From Clostridium sp. E02 (lineage in GTDB: Bacteria > Bacillota > Clostridia > Lachnospirales > Lachnospiraceae): a stretch of 64,000 nt of DNA. The stretch spans positions 62,001 to 126,000 of the forward strand of contig NZ_RJLQ01000004.1 in the NCBI RefSeq assembly GCF_003833015.1. The letters are read 5' to 3'. The notes below the pieces were generated by a model, which searched no databases, was not told where the DNA came from, and was given only the letters and a program-made list of their open reading frames with translations. Shown in pieces: positions 43,906 to 52,011 of the stretch (position 1 is the stretch's first letter; each line of letters begins with the position of its first letter). The position numbers and the translations under genes are program-made.

Positions 43906-45360
43906 ATGGTAACAAATGATGCAACCTTACTTCGCATCAAACATCAGGTTTTAGACGAAGTGGCAAGGCTTGCCTGGGAAGGCAGGCTAGAAGAGAAAAG
44001 AAATGAAATTCCCTATCAAATTATACCAGGACCAAAAGCACAATTTCGATGCTGTATCTACAGAGAAAGAGAGATTATCAGGGAAAGAGTCCGTCTGGCA
44101 GAAGGATTCTGCCCAAGCGGTAGAGAGACTAAAAATGTGGTTCAAGTAATAAACTCTGCCTGTGAAGACTGTCCGATCGCCCGCTATGTAGTAACAGATA
44201 ACTGTCAGCTTTGTATGGGAAAAGCATGCCAGAATTCTTGTAACTTTGGAGCGATCAGTATGAGTCATGATCGTGCTCATATTGATCAGGATCGATGCAA
44301 AGAATGTGGAAAGTGTTCGCAGGCATGTCCTTATAATGCCATCGCTGATTTAACACGTCCCTGTAAGAAAAGCTGTCCAGTGGATGCAATTACCATGGAT
44401 GAAGCAGGAATTGTAGTGATTGATGAAGGCAAATGCATCCAGTGTGGAGCATGTATTCATAGTTGTCCATTTGGTGCCATTGGTTCTAAGACATTTCTGG
44501 TGGATGTGATTAACTTAATTAAAGCTGGGAAAAAGGTAGTTGCAATGGTGGCACCGGCGACAGAGGGACAGTATGGACCGGAAATAACCATGGCAAGCTG
44601 GAGAACGGCTTTAAAGAAGATTGGTTTTCAAGACATGGTGGAAGTGGCATTAGGTGGTGACTTAACGGCCGCAGCAGAGGCGGCTGAGTGGGCGGAGGCC
44701 TATGAGGAAGAAAAGAAGATGACAACATCTTGTTGTCCTGCTTTTGTAAATATGATCAAGCAGCATTATCCTATGCTCCTTTCTCATATGTCTTCAACCG
44801 TTTCCCCTATGTGTGCGGTATCTAGAATGTTAAAAGAAAAGGATCCGGAGACGATAACCGTATTTATCGGACCTTGTATTGCCAAAAAGAGCGAGGCTCT
44901 GGATTTGAATGTGAAAGATAATGCAGATTATGCGTTGACCTTGGGAGAGGCACATGCCATGATGGTGGCAAAGGGAGTAGAACTAGAACCTGAGGAGAAT
45001 ACATACCAGGTAGGTTCTGTTTTTGGAAAACGGTTTGGGAATGGCGGCGGCGTTACTGCAGCGGTTCTTGAATGTCTGAAAGAATCCGGTAAAAACACAG
45101 ATATCCAGGTCATGAAATGCAGTGGTGCAGCAGAATGTAAGAAAGCCCTTATGCTTTTAAAAGTAGGGAAGCTGCCAGCAGATTTTGTTGAAGGTATGGT
45201 TTGTTCCGGTGGATGTGTTGGAGGCCCCAGTAAGCATAAAAGTGAAGGGGAAGCAAAAAAAGCAAGAGATTTATTGATTGGTCAGGCGGATGCCAGAGAA
45301 ATCCATGATAATATTAAATCCCAAGATCTGAATGCGGTTTTGATGCACCGACATGAATAG
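43906..45360 (+). CDS. [FeFe] hydrogenase, group-B-like, ferredoxin-type
   Basis: A 484-residue monomeric hydrogenase. The N-terminal 200 residues hold cysteine clusters at 86-112, 131-141, 153-157 and 177-187, enough for about three or four [4Fe-4S] clusters. The H-cluster domain has TSCCPAF (Cys276/277), GPCIAKKSE (Cys324) and CSGGCVGG (Cys433/437). The GPCIAKK and CSGGC variants differ from the MPCxxKK and MACxGGC of well-studied group A enzymes and fit group B. It should exchange electrons with ferredoxin in the cytoplasm. AAGGAGG precedes the ATG and a terminator follows. Confidence 0.9.
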   Translation: MVTNDATLLRIKHQVLDEVARLAWEGRLEEKRNEIPYQIIPGPKAQFRCCIYREREIIRERVRLAEGFCPSGRETKNVVQVINSACEDCPIARYVVTDNCQLCMGKACQNSCNFGAISMSHDRAHIDQDRCKECGKCSQACPYNAIADLTRPCKKSCPVDAITMDEAGIVVIDEGKCIQCGACIHSCPFGAIGSKTFLVDVINLIKAGKKVVAMVAPATEGQYGPEITMASWRTALKKIGFQDMVEVALGGDLTAAAEAAEWAEAYEEEKKMTTSCCPAFVNMIKQHYPMLLSHMSSTVSPMCAVSRMLKEKDPETITVFIGPCIAKKSEALDLNVKDNADYALTLGEAHAMMVAKGVELEPEENTYQVGSVFGKRFGNGGGVTAAVLECLKESGKNTDIQVMKCSGAAECKKALMLLKVGKLPADFVEGMVCSGGCVGGPSKHKSEGEAKKARDLLIGQADAREIHDNIKSQDLNAVLMHRHE

Positions 45361-45370
45361 ATATTAGAAT

Positions 45371-45419
45371 AAAAAATGCGTTTTAACAGGCTTTTTAAGT
45401 CTATTAAAACGCATTTTTT
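45371..45419. terminator. Bidirectional terminator between hydrogenase and coat genes
   Basis: A perfect 16-bp inverted repeat AAAAAATGCGTTTTAA / TTAAAACGCATTTTTT with a 17-base loop carries its own A and T runs, so it can stop transcripts from both directions. Confidence 0.88.
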
Positions 45420-45438
45420 AAAACTGTTTTTTTGAGAA

Positions 45439-45684
45439 TTACATACCGGTAAACTTATTTTTCACTTTTGAAATCATTTGCTGTTCTGCCTGATCTGTGG
45501 TATACCAGCCTTTTGCAGACATCTTTTTGTAGATGTCATCCTGCATACACAAACTGTCATTTAACGCGGTATCAAATGTTTGATGCACATTCATTGTAGC
45601 GGATTCAATGGTACCGTGCATGTAGAGATCACACACACCTTTTGTGGTGTTGAGCAGATTTTCCATTATAAGTTTGTCATCCAT
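45439..45684 (-). CDS. CotF-family spore coat protein
   Basis: An 81-residue protein with the helical CotF pattern (MENLLNTTKGVCDLYMHGTIESATMNVHQTF, then a central Cys and the C-terminal AKGWYTTDQAEQQMI). It matches clostridial CotF-like coat proteins in length and sequence style. A strong AGGAGG precedes the ATG. It follows a 57-residue coat-associated gene by 13 bases. Its presence marks the host as an endospore former. Regulation by a sporulation sigma factor is expected but I did not identify the promoter. Confidence 0.88.
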   Translation of the reverse strand: MDDKLIMENLLNTTKGVCDLYMHGTIESATMNVHQTFDTALNDSLCMQDDIYKKMSAKGWYTTDQAEQQMISKVKNKFTGM

Positions 45685-45697
45685 AGGTGTTGCCTCC

Positions 45698-45871
45698 TTA
45701 AACTAAATGATAAAAGTTGTCAAATATCTGCTGGTGCTTTTGTAAAAGCTGTTGTGCACAAGCTTTTAATTCCGGATCCTGCAGGGTTTGTGATGCTTCC
45801 TGACACTGTGTTTTTAAAAATTTTTCATGACCAAGAGCATCTTCAATATAATTTAATTCTTTTGGACTCAT
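45698..45871 (-). CDS. Small coat-associated helical protein
   Basis: A 57-residue protein beginning MSPKELNYIEDALGHEKF with two Cys, mostly helical and rich in Gln/Leu. The ATG follows a very strong GGAGGTGAT site at 6-base spacing. Genes like this commonly precede CotF-family genes in clostridia, and the pair is one operon. It has no known activity; a structural or assembly role in the coat is inferred. Confidence 0.7.
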   Translation of the reverse strand: MSPKELNYIEDALGHEKFLKTQCQEASQTLQDPELKACAQQLLQKHQQIFDNFYHLV

Positions 45872-45934
45872 GTTTTATCACCTCCAGTCATAGTATGGAG
45901 AATTTCTCAGGTTCCATTCATTGATTTTTATAAT

Positions 45935-45970
45935 AAAAAACTCCCTCTGTAAATACAGAAGGAGTTTTTT
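45935..45970. terminator. Terminator of the NAD-linked hydrogenase operon
   Basis: Inverted repeat AAAAAACTCC..TCTGT / ACAGA..GGAGTTTTTT with a short AAAT loop is located 2 bases beyond the hydrogenase stop codon on the minus strand. Confidence 0.82.
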
Positions 45971-45971
45971 G

Positions 45972-47717
45972 TTAAATTTCGTTAATTTTACGTTTTACAT
46001 AAGTGGTGTGAAGCAGGTGATGTGCCTTTTTACTTCCAGGTTCCCCAAGGTATGTGTCATACAGCTCCTTGATGGCTGGATTTTCATGGGATTTACGAAT
46101 GGATTTGGAAGCATCCACATCGTATAACACCTTTGCTCTTAACCCACGGATGTCTGTTGTATTGCGAATATAGCCAGGCTGCTGAGGTTGACCTCCGCCA
46201 TTAACACACCCACCAGGACAACCCATGATCTCAATGAAATGATAATTGGCTTCCCCGGATTTCACTCGATTTAAAAGTTCCTTGGCATTGCCAAGACCAG
46301 AAGCAACGGCAACGTTTACATCCATACCACCTACGTGATACGTTGCTTCTTTGATGCCTTCGGTTCCTCTTACATCGGTAAAATCTAATTTTTTCAATTC
46401 TTCGCCGGTTAATTGCTCCACAGCAGTTCTTAATGCTGCTTCCATAACTCCACCAGTGGCACCAAAGATAACACCAGCACCAGTATAAAGACCCAAAGGA
46501 ACATCCACTTCTTCATCAGGAAGATTGTTAAACTGAATCCCTGACTGCTTAATCATTCTGGCAAGTTCTCTTGTGGTCAGAGTATAGTCCACATCTGGTA
46601 CTCCATTTGCATCCTGATTTTCTCTGCCGATCTCAAATTTCTTAGCCGTACAAGGCATGATGCTGACGGATACAATGTCTTCCGGTTTTAATCCCATCTT
46701 CTCAGCATAGTAAGATTTGGCAATAGAACCAAACATCTGCTGTGGAGATTTACAGGAAGAAAGATTTTCCGTCATATCTGGGAAATAGTGCTCGCAGTAT
46801 TTGATCCAACCAGGAGAACAGGAAGTTATCAAGGGAAGGACTCCGTTATTCTTCACCCGGTCAAGAAATTCATGGGCTTCTTCCATAATGGTTAAGTCGG
46901 CACTAAAGTTGGTATCGAACACTTTGTCAAATCCAAGGCGTCTAAGCGATGCAACCATCTGACCCTCTACATTGGTTCCGATGGGATAACCAAATTCTTC
47001 TCCAAGTCCAGCACGAACTGCAGGAGCTGTCTGAACGATAACATGCTTTGTGGGATCAGCAATTGCTTTTTCAACTTCCGCAATGCTGGTCTTTTCATAG
47101 AGAGCACCGGTAGGACAAACAGCAATACACTGTCCACAGGAAACACAACTGGTTTCCCCAAGGCCCTTATCAAATGCAGAACCTATAAAAGTAGCAAAAC
47201 CACGGTCGTTGGGGCCAATGACACCAATTCCCTGTACCTTTTCACAGACAGCCGAACAACGGCGGCATAAGATACATTTGCTGTTGTCACGCACCATATG
47301 AGCGGCACTATCGTCTAAGATAGAAGGAGTCTTATCTCCATCAAAATAGTCTTCTGTATCCACACCCATCTCTTTACAGAGTGTCTGTAGTTCGCAGTTA
47401 CCGCTGCGGACACAGGAAAGACAGGAACGGTTGTGGTTTGAAAGAATCAATTCAAGTGTCTTTTTTCTATAATCCCGAATCTTAGGAGTGTTGGTTTTGA
47501 TATCCATCCCCTCACTGATAGGGAATACACAGGATGCTGCTAGTTTGCCTCCGTTGACTTCAACCGTACAGATGCGGCAGGCAGCGATTTCATTGATGTC
47601 TTTTAAAAAGCATAAAGTCGGTATTTCAACATGTGCAAGTCTTGCAGCCTCTAAGATGGTGGAGCCTGCAGGAGCGCTTACGTCCATGCCATTGATTTTA
47701 ATTGTGATATTCTCCAT
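45972..47717 (-). CDS. hydA: NAD(P)H-linked [FeFe] hydrogenase catalytic subunit (HydA/HndD type)
   Basis: A 581-residue catalytic subunit. A [2Fe-2S] domain (Cys 36, 47, 50, 63), a His-ligated [4Fe-4S] (H95 with Cys 99, 102, 108), two [4Fe-4S] motifs (148-158 and 191-201) and the H-cluster domain with TSCSPGW (Cys300), MPCTAKK (Cys356) and MGCPGGC (Cys500/504) follow in order, with a C-terminal small-subunit-like tail. The TSCSP variant has Ser for the second Cys of TSCCP, as I recall for trimeric enzymes. I chose the ATG behind GGAGGG; an ATG six codons earlier overlaps the previous stop. It is the last gene of its operon. Confidence 0.93.
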   Translation of the reverse strand: MENITIKINGMDVSAPAGSTILEAARLAHVEIPTLCFLKDINEIAACRICTVEVNGGKLAASCVFPISEGMDIKTNTPKIRDYRKKTLELILSNHNRSCLSCVRSGNCELQTLCKEMGVDTEDYFDGDKTPSILDDSAAHMVRDNSKCILCRRCSAVCEKVQGIGVIGPNDRGFATFIGSAFDKGLGETSCVSCGQCIAVCPTGALYEKTSIAEVEKAIADPTKHVIVQTAPAVRAGLGEEFGYPIGTNVEGQMVASLRRLGFDKVFDTNFSADLTIMEEAHEFLDRVKNNGVLPLITSCSPGWIKYCEHYFPDMTENLSSCKSPQQMFGSIAKSYYAEKMGLKPEDIVSVSIMPCTAKKFEIGRENQDANGVPDVDYTLTTRELARMIKQSGIQFNNLPDEEVDVPLGLYTGAGVIFGATGGVMEAALRTAVEQLTGEELKKLDFTDVRGTEGIKEATYHVGGMDVNVAVASGLGNAKELLNRVKSGEANYHFIEIMGCPGGCVNGGGQPQQPGYIRNTTDIRGLRAKVLYDVDASKSIRKSHENPAIKELYDTYLGEPGSKKAHHLLHTTYVKRKINEI

Positions 47718-47734
47718 GATACATTCTCCCTCCA

Positions 47735-49522
47735 TTATTTCTTGTAGACAGCGTCGAATTTACATTTCTCCATACATACGCCGCATTTGATGCACTTCTC
47801 AGGATCAATCACATGAGGATTCTTCACAGAACCGGAGATTGCATTGACTGGACAGTTTCTGGCACACAGGGTGCAACCCTTACATTTTTCCGCATCAATA
47901 TGATACGAGAGCAATGCCTTGCAGACGCCTGCCGGACACTTTTTGTCAACAATGTGGGAAATGTATTCGTCGCGGAAGAATTTTAAGGTAGAAAGCACTG
48001 GATTTGGTGCAGTTTGTCCCAAACCGCAGGCTGAATTCTCTTTCACATAGTAGCAGATCTCTTCCAATCGATCTAAGTCTTCCAGAGTTGCATGACCATT
48101 TGTAATCTTTTCCAGTAATTCGAGCATTCGTTTGGTACCAATTCGACAAGGGGTACATTTTCCGCAGGATTCTTCAACGGTAAATTCAAGGAAGAATTTA
48201 GCGATATCCACCATACAGTCGGTTTCATCCATAACAATCAATCCGCCGGAACCCATCATGGAACCAATGGCAAGAAGGTTGTCATAATCAATTGGAATGT
48301 CATAGTGTTCTGCTGGAATGCATCCACCAGAAGGACCACCAGTTTGTGCGGATTTGAATTTTTTACCGTTTGGAATTCCACCGCCGATTTCTTCGATGAT
48401 CTCTCGAAGTGTAGTTCCCATAGGGACCTCTACCAGTCCAGTATTGTGAATCTTACCACCCAAAGCAAAAACTTTGGTTCCTTTTGATTTCTCTGTTCCC
48501 ATGGAAGCGAACCATTCTGGTCCGTTTAAGATAATCTGAGGGATATTGGAATACGTTTCCACATTATTTAAGATGGTAGGCTTTCCAAACAGACCTTTTT
48601 GAGCTGGGAACGGTGGTCTTGGTCTTGGTTCTCCTCTATTTCCTTCAATGGAAACCATAAGAGCGGTTTCTTCTCCGCATACGAAAGCACCAGCTCCCAG
48701 ACGAAGGTCAATATTAAAAGAAAATCCACTTCCGAAAATATCGTCGCCTAAAAGTTCCATCTCTCTTGCCTGAGCAATCGCGATTTTAAGACGCTGTACT
48801 GCAATGGGATATTCCGCACGTACATATATGTAGCCCTGAGAAGCCCCAATTGCATAACCAGCAATGGTCATGGCTTCCAATAATGCATGTGGATCTCCCT
48901 CTAAAACAGAACGATCCATAAATGCGCCGGGATCACCTTCATCTGCGTTACAGCAGACGTATTTTTGATCCGCATCATTCTGCTTTGCAAGTTTCCATTT
49001 TAGTCCAGTGGGGAAACCTGCTCCACCACGGCCTCTGAGTCCGCTGTCTAATAGAACTTGAATGACTTCGTCTGGAGTCATCTCTGTTACAGCTTTTCCA
49101 AGTGCCCGGTATCCACCGGTTCCAATATATTCTTCAATGATTTCTGGGTTAATAACTCCACAGTTTCTCAATGCGATTCTATGCTGTTTTTTGTAAAAAT
49201 CGGTATCACTTAAAGACTTAATTCCAGTAGGAGTCACAGTCTCATCATAAAGAAGCCGTTCTACGGGACGTCCTTTTAATAAGTGCTCGGATACAATCTC
49301 TTTAATATCTTCTTCCTTTACCATAGCGTAGAAAGAAGCATCTGGATAAACAATCATAATGGGGCCTAAGGCACAAAGGCCATGGCATCCAGTCTGTACG
49401 ACGGATATCTCCTCGGAAAGACCCTGACTCTCTAATTCTTCTCTTAATTTAACAATAATATGCTGGCTTCCGGAGGATGTACATCCTGTGCCGCCGCAAA
49501 CCAATACGTGTGAACGATACAT
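47735..49522 (-). CDS. hydB: NuoF-like flavin/NADH subunit of hydrogenase (HydB/HndC type)
   Basis: A 595-residue subunit. An N-terminal thioredoxin-like [2Fe-2S] domain (CGGTGC, CHGLC) is followed by the NuoF core: RGRGGAGFPTGLKWKL near 170, the NADH/FMN region with CNADEGDPGAFMDR, and GAGAFVCGEETAL. Next is the [4Fe-4S] motif SCGKCTPCRIGTKR, then two C-terminal [4Fe-4S] motifs ending CMEKCKFDAVYKK. It oxidises or reduces NAD(H) and links ferredoxin and the H-cluster subunit, the basis of electron bifurcation in Thermotoga HydABC. Ribosome site GGAGG is clear. The stop overlaps an ATG in front of hydA. Confidence 0.93.
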   Translation of the reverse strand: MYRSHVLVCGGTGCTSSGSQHIIVKLREELESQGLSEEISVVQTGCHGLCALGPIMIVYPDASFYAMVKEEDIKEIVSEHLLKGRPVERLLYDETVTPTGIKSLSDTDFYKKQHRIALRNCGVINPEIIEEYIGTGGYRALGKAVTEMTPDEVIQVLLDSGLRGRGGAGFPTGLKWKLAKQNDADQKYVCCNADEGDPGAFMDRSVLEGDPHALLEAMTIAGYAIGASQGYIYVRAEYPIAVQRLKIAIAQAREMELLGDDIFGSGFSFNIDLRLGAGAFVCGEETALMVSIEGNRGEPRPRPPFPAQKGLFGKPTILNNVETYSNIPQIILNGPEWFASMGTEKSKGTKVFALGGKIHNTGLVEVPMGTTLREIIEEIGGGIPNGKKFKSAQTGGPSGGCIPAEHYDIPIDYDNLLAIGSMMGSGGLIVMDETDCMVDIAKFFLEFTVEESCGKCTPCRIGTKRMLELLEKITNGHATLEDLDRLEEICYYVKENSACGLGQTAPNPVLSTLKFFRDEYISHIVDKKCPAGVCKALLSYHIDAEKCKGCTLCARNCPVNAISGSVKNPHVIDPEKCIKCGVCMEKCKFDAVYKK

Positions 49523-49534
49523 CTTGTTTCCTCC

Positions 49535-49912
49535 TTATTTGATCTTCGTCGATGCCAATGTATAGTTTTGCACAATATGACCACCAAGCAAATGCTCTTT
49601 GTATACTTCTTCTGCTTTTTCTGAAGTCATATTGACGTAAGTTACTTTATCTTTTCCTGGCTCTGCAATTTCCACAATTGGCTCATACTGGCATAAGCCA
49701 ATACAACCGGTCTGTGTAACCGTAAAGCGATCTGTCATGTGGTTCTCCTGAACCAGATTAGACAGTGTATTTAAAACAGGTCTTGCACCGCTGGCAATTC
49801 CGCATGTAGCCATACCCACTAAAACACGTGTCCGTGTGTGGTCTTCTCCGCGCATGCTGACCTGACTCTGCATCTTTTCACGGATCTCTTTTAATTCTTC
49901 AAGAGTCTTCAT
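49535..49912 (-). CDS. [2Fe-2S] thioredoxin-like subunit (HndB type)
   Basis: A 125-residue protein with the NuoE/HydC-like [2Fe-2S] thioredoxin fold: MATCGIASGA near residue 37 and TGCIGLCQYEP near 68-76. This is the small HndB-type gene found between nuoE-like and nuoF-like genes in NAD(P)-reducing hydrogenase operons. It is 12 bases upstream of hydB and 24 bases downstream of the HATPase gene, with GGAGG before its ATG. A role as electron carrier within the complex is inferred from family. Confidence 0.88.
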   Translation of the reverse strand: MKTLEELKEIREKMQSQVSMRGEDHTRTRVLVGMATCGIASGARPVLNTLSNLVQENHMTDRFTVTQTGCIGLCQYEPIVEIAEPGKDKVTYVNMTSEKAEEVYKEHLLGGHIVQNYTLASTKIK

Positions 49913-49936
49913 GTTATTCCTCCAATTCCTGCGGGT

Positions 49937-50494
49937 CTAAAAGACCGCGCCTCCATCAGTCTCCAATTTGTTTTCACACAGATATTCCTTTATGAAAGCT
50001 GATACCTCTGGGGTATCAAAAGGGATATCAGAAAGAATTTCCCTAAACTTTCTGGTATTAAGCTCAAATGATGACTTGTTATAACGATAGATATAGAGAA
50101 AATCTATGTCTGGATGGCAAGTGATCAGTGTCTCGATGGTACTGTTAATATCACCGAGGGGCATACGGTCAATGTGGGATAATCCAAACATTGCTATAAC
50201 TTTAGTTCCGGTACCCGGCTCTGACTCAATCGTAAATGTTCCGCCTGTGCACTCCGCTGCATATTGAAAGAACGGAATTCCAAGCCCAACCCTCCTAGTG
50301 TTTCTTGAGGTATAAAATGGATCAGTTACTTTTGACACTTCTTCTTTTGTCATACCGCAGCCGTTATCGGTTAATTGGACCGTGAGTGTGTCTGCTTCCG
50401 TGTCCGCAGCGACCAGTATGGTAATAAAATCAGCGCCTGCCTGTGTGGAATTTTCTGCCACATCCAGAATGTTTAACGATATCTCTGTCATCAT
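49937..50494 (-). CDS. HATPase-domain protein inside the hydrogenase operon
   Basis: A 185-residue protein. Residues 1-105 carry a GHKL ATPase: N box SLNILDVAENS, G1 DNGCGM, G2 RRVGLGIPF and G3 GTGTKV. Residues 105-185 are an extra domain of unknown type. There is no phospho-His domain, membrane helix or sensor, so it is not a typical sensor kinase. It may be a serine kinase/anti-sigma-like protein. It sits between nuoE- and hndB-like genes, its start lacks a strong ribosome site, and only 9 bases separate it from the nuoE stop, suggesting coupled translation. Confidence 0.85.
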   Translation of the reverse strand: MMTEISLNILDVAENSTQAGADFITILVAADTEADTLTVQLTDNGCGMTKEEVSKVTDPFYTSRNTRRVGLGIPFFQYAAECTGGTFTIESEPGTGTKVIAMFGLSHIDRMPLGDINSTIETLITCHPDIDFLYIYRYNKSSFELNTRKFREILSDIPFDTPEVSAFIKEYLCENKLETDGGAVF

Positions 50495-50503
50495 AATCGT
50501 AAA

Positions 50504-50998
50504 TTATTCATATTTTGCTAAAATGCCTGGAACATCATCTGCTGAAAGTCTTCCATAAACCTCACCGTTTACCATCATGACCGGGGCTAACCCGCATGCG
50601 CCTACACAGCGGCAGGAATCCAGAGAAAATTTACCATCTGGAGTACATTCCCCGTTGGTGATACCTAGAGTCTCTTCTAGTTTATGAAAGATATCTCCGG
50701 AACCTTTTACGTAGCAAGCGGTTCCAAGACAAACAGAAACCTGATATTTACCCTTCGGCTGCAGGGCAAACTGAGAATAGAATGTTGCGACACCATAGAT
50801 TTTTTCTAAGGGAATACCTGTTTCATCAGATATTAAAGTCTGAACTTCAATTGGAAGATAACCATAGATCTCCTGAGCCTTCTGCATGATAGGCATCAGG
50901 GAGCCTTTTGTGTCTTTGAGCAGGGCGATTTCTTTTTTTAAAGTATCTTCCTGCTCTTTCGTCCCGTTAAACTGGACGCCTTGTTTTGTACAAGTCAT
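50504..50998 (-). CDS. hydC: NuoE-like [2Fe-2S] subunit of hydrogenase (HydC/HndA type)
   Basis: A 164-residue protein of normal NuoE length. A helical N-terminus (YGYLPIEVQTLISDETGIPLEKIYGVATFYSQF) leads to the [2Fe-2S] thioredoxin fold with CLGTACYVKGS and CRCVGACGLAPVMMVNGEVYG, so all four ligand Cys are present. It is the first gene of the NAD-linked hydrogenase operon, behind AAAGGAGG. It passes electrons between the flavin subunit and the rest of the complex. Confidence 0.93.
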   Translation of the reverse strand: MTCTKQGVQFNGTKEQEDTLKKEIALLKDTKGSLMPIMQKAQEIYGYLPIEVQTLISDETGIPLEKIYGVATFYSQFALQPKGKYQVSVCLGTACYVKGSGDIFHKLEETLGITNGECTPDGKFSLDSCRCVGACGLAPVMMVNGEVYGRLSADDVPGILAKYE

Positions 50999-51208
50999 TT
51001 AATAACCTCCTTTAATGTTGCTTATGCAATGTAACTGATATTTTACCATGTTATTGAGAAAAAATCTATACTTTTAATCAACATTCGACAAAAAAATAAC
51101 GAAGATTAGAGCTAAAATTTCTAGGATTTCCCTTTTATTTATGATATAATTAATCATATTGATGTAAATTGTTAGAATAGACGGAATAAATGGGAGGAAG
51201 GTGACAGT

Positions 51209-51556
51209 ATGACAGTGGAAGATATCAGGAAAATACTGGGAGCAAGGGTATTAACTGGGGAAGATCGTCTGCGGGAAGAAGTGACGAGCGCATGTGGTGC
51301 TGACATGATGAGTGATGTTCTGGCTTTCTCCATAGATCATTCTGTTCTTCTTACCGGACTTTGCAATCTTCAGGTTATCCGCACAGCAGAACTGTTAGAT
51401 ATTGTGTGTATCGTATTAGTTCGAGGGAAGAAACCAGATGAAGCGATGATTGCACTTGCCAGGGAGGGTGGAATCATTCTTTTGGTTACCGGACACCGGA
51501 TGTTTTCTGCCTGTGGAATGCTTTATGAGGCAGGACTTCACGGGGGTGCGGTTTGA
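51209..51556 (+). CDS. DRTGG-domain protein (first copy)
   Basis: A 115-residue soluble protein resembling the DRTGG domain found beside CBS/PHP and phosphotransacetylase-type proteins: TVEDIRKILGARVLTGED, the core LLTGLCNLQVIRTAELLDIVCIVLVRGKKPDEAM, and a C-terminal IILLVTGHRMFSACGMLYEAGL. The function of DRTGG is unknown; a ligand-binding or protein-docking role is assumed. GGGAGGAAGG precedes the ATG. It heads the operon divergent from the HydABC-type genes, and its stop overlaps the next start (TGATG). Confidence 0.85.
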   Translation: MTVEDIRKILGARVLTGEDRLREEVTSACGADMMSDVLAFSIDHSVLLTGLCNLQVIRTAELLDIVCIVLVRGKKPDEAMIALAREGGIILLVTGHRMFSACGMLYEAGLHGGAV

Positions 51557-51984
51557 TGATGGATAAGATTATATTACAATATCAGATCTCACCAGATGAT
51601 TTCACCAGAGCGGGAGAAGCAAGCAGTGATGTGAAAAGTAAATTAAAAAAGATGGGAGTCAGTCCAGAAGCTGTCCGCAAGGTGGCAATTGCGATGTATG
51701 AGGGTGAGATCAATATGGTAATACACGCAGATGGCGGGGAAATTACCGTAGAGATCACAGCAGAAGAAGTGAGGATGCTTCTAAAAGACAAGGGACCGGG
51801 GATTGCAGATATTGATCTTGCGATGCAGGAAGGGTATTCCACTGCTCCAGATACGGTGCGTTCTCTTGGATTTGGTGCGGGAATGGGACTTCCGAATATG
51901 AAAAAGTATTCAGACGATATGGAGATTCAGACTGTACTGGGTGAAGGGACAAAGATCCGAATGACAGTTAAACTTTCCCTATAA
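51556..51984 (+). CDS. RsbW-like HATPase (anti-sigma kinase family)
   Basis: A 142-residue single-domain GHKL ATPase of anti-sigma-factor length. Visible boxes are AIAMYEGEINMVIHADGG (N-box region, with Glu-Asn in the altered E-x-x-x-N pattern), DKGPGIADI (G1), LGFGAGMGLPNMKKY (G2) and GEGTKIRMTV (G3). RsbW/SpoIIAB-type proteins phosphorylate an STAS antagonist and hold a sigma factor. Neither partner is encoded nearby. It begins on the stop codon of the DRTGG gene and is 27 bases before the Fe-S protein. Confidence 0.88.
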   Translation: MMDKIILQYQISPDDFTRAGEASSDVKSKLKKMGVSPEAVRKVAIAMYEGEINMVIHADGGEITVEITAEEVRMLLKDKGPGIADIDLAMQEGYSTAPDTVRSLGFGAGMGLPNMKKYSDDMEIQTVLGEGTKIRMTVKLSL

Positions 51985-52011
51985 GATGGGATTGGAGATA
52001 GGAGGGATTCA

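Noticed and set aside
51000-51208. Possible Rex (NADH-responsive) operator between the divergent hydrogenase operons
   Set aside because: A TTGTTA half-site exists near 51170 but no matching TAACAA half at proper spacing, so the site is not supported.
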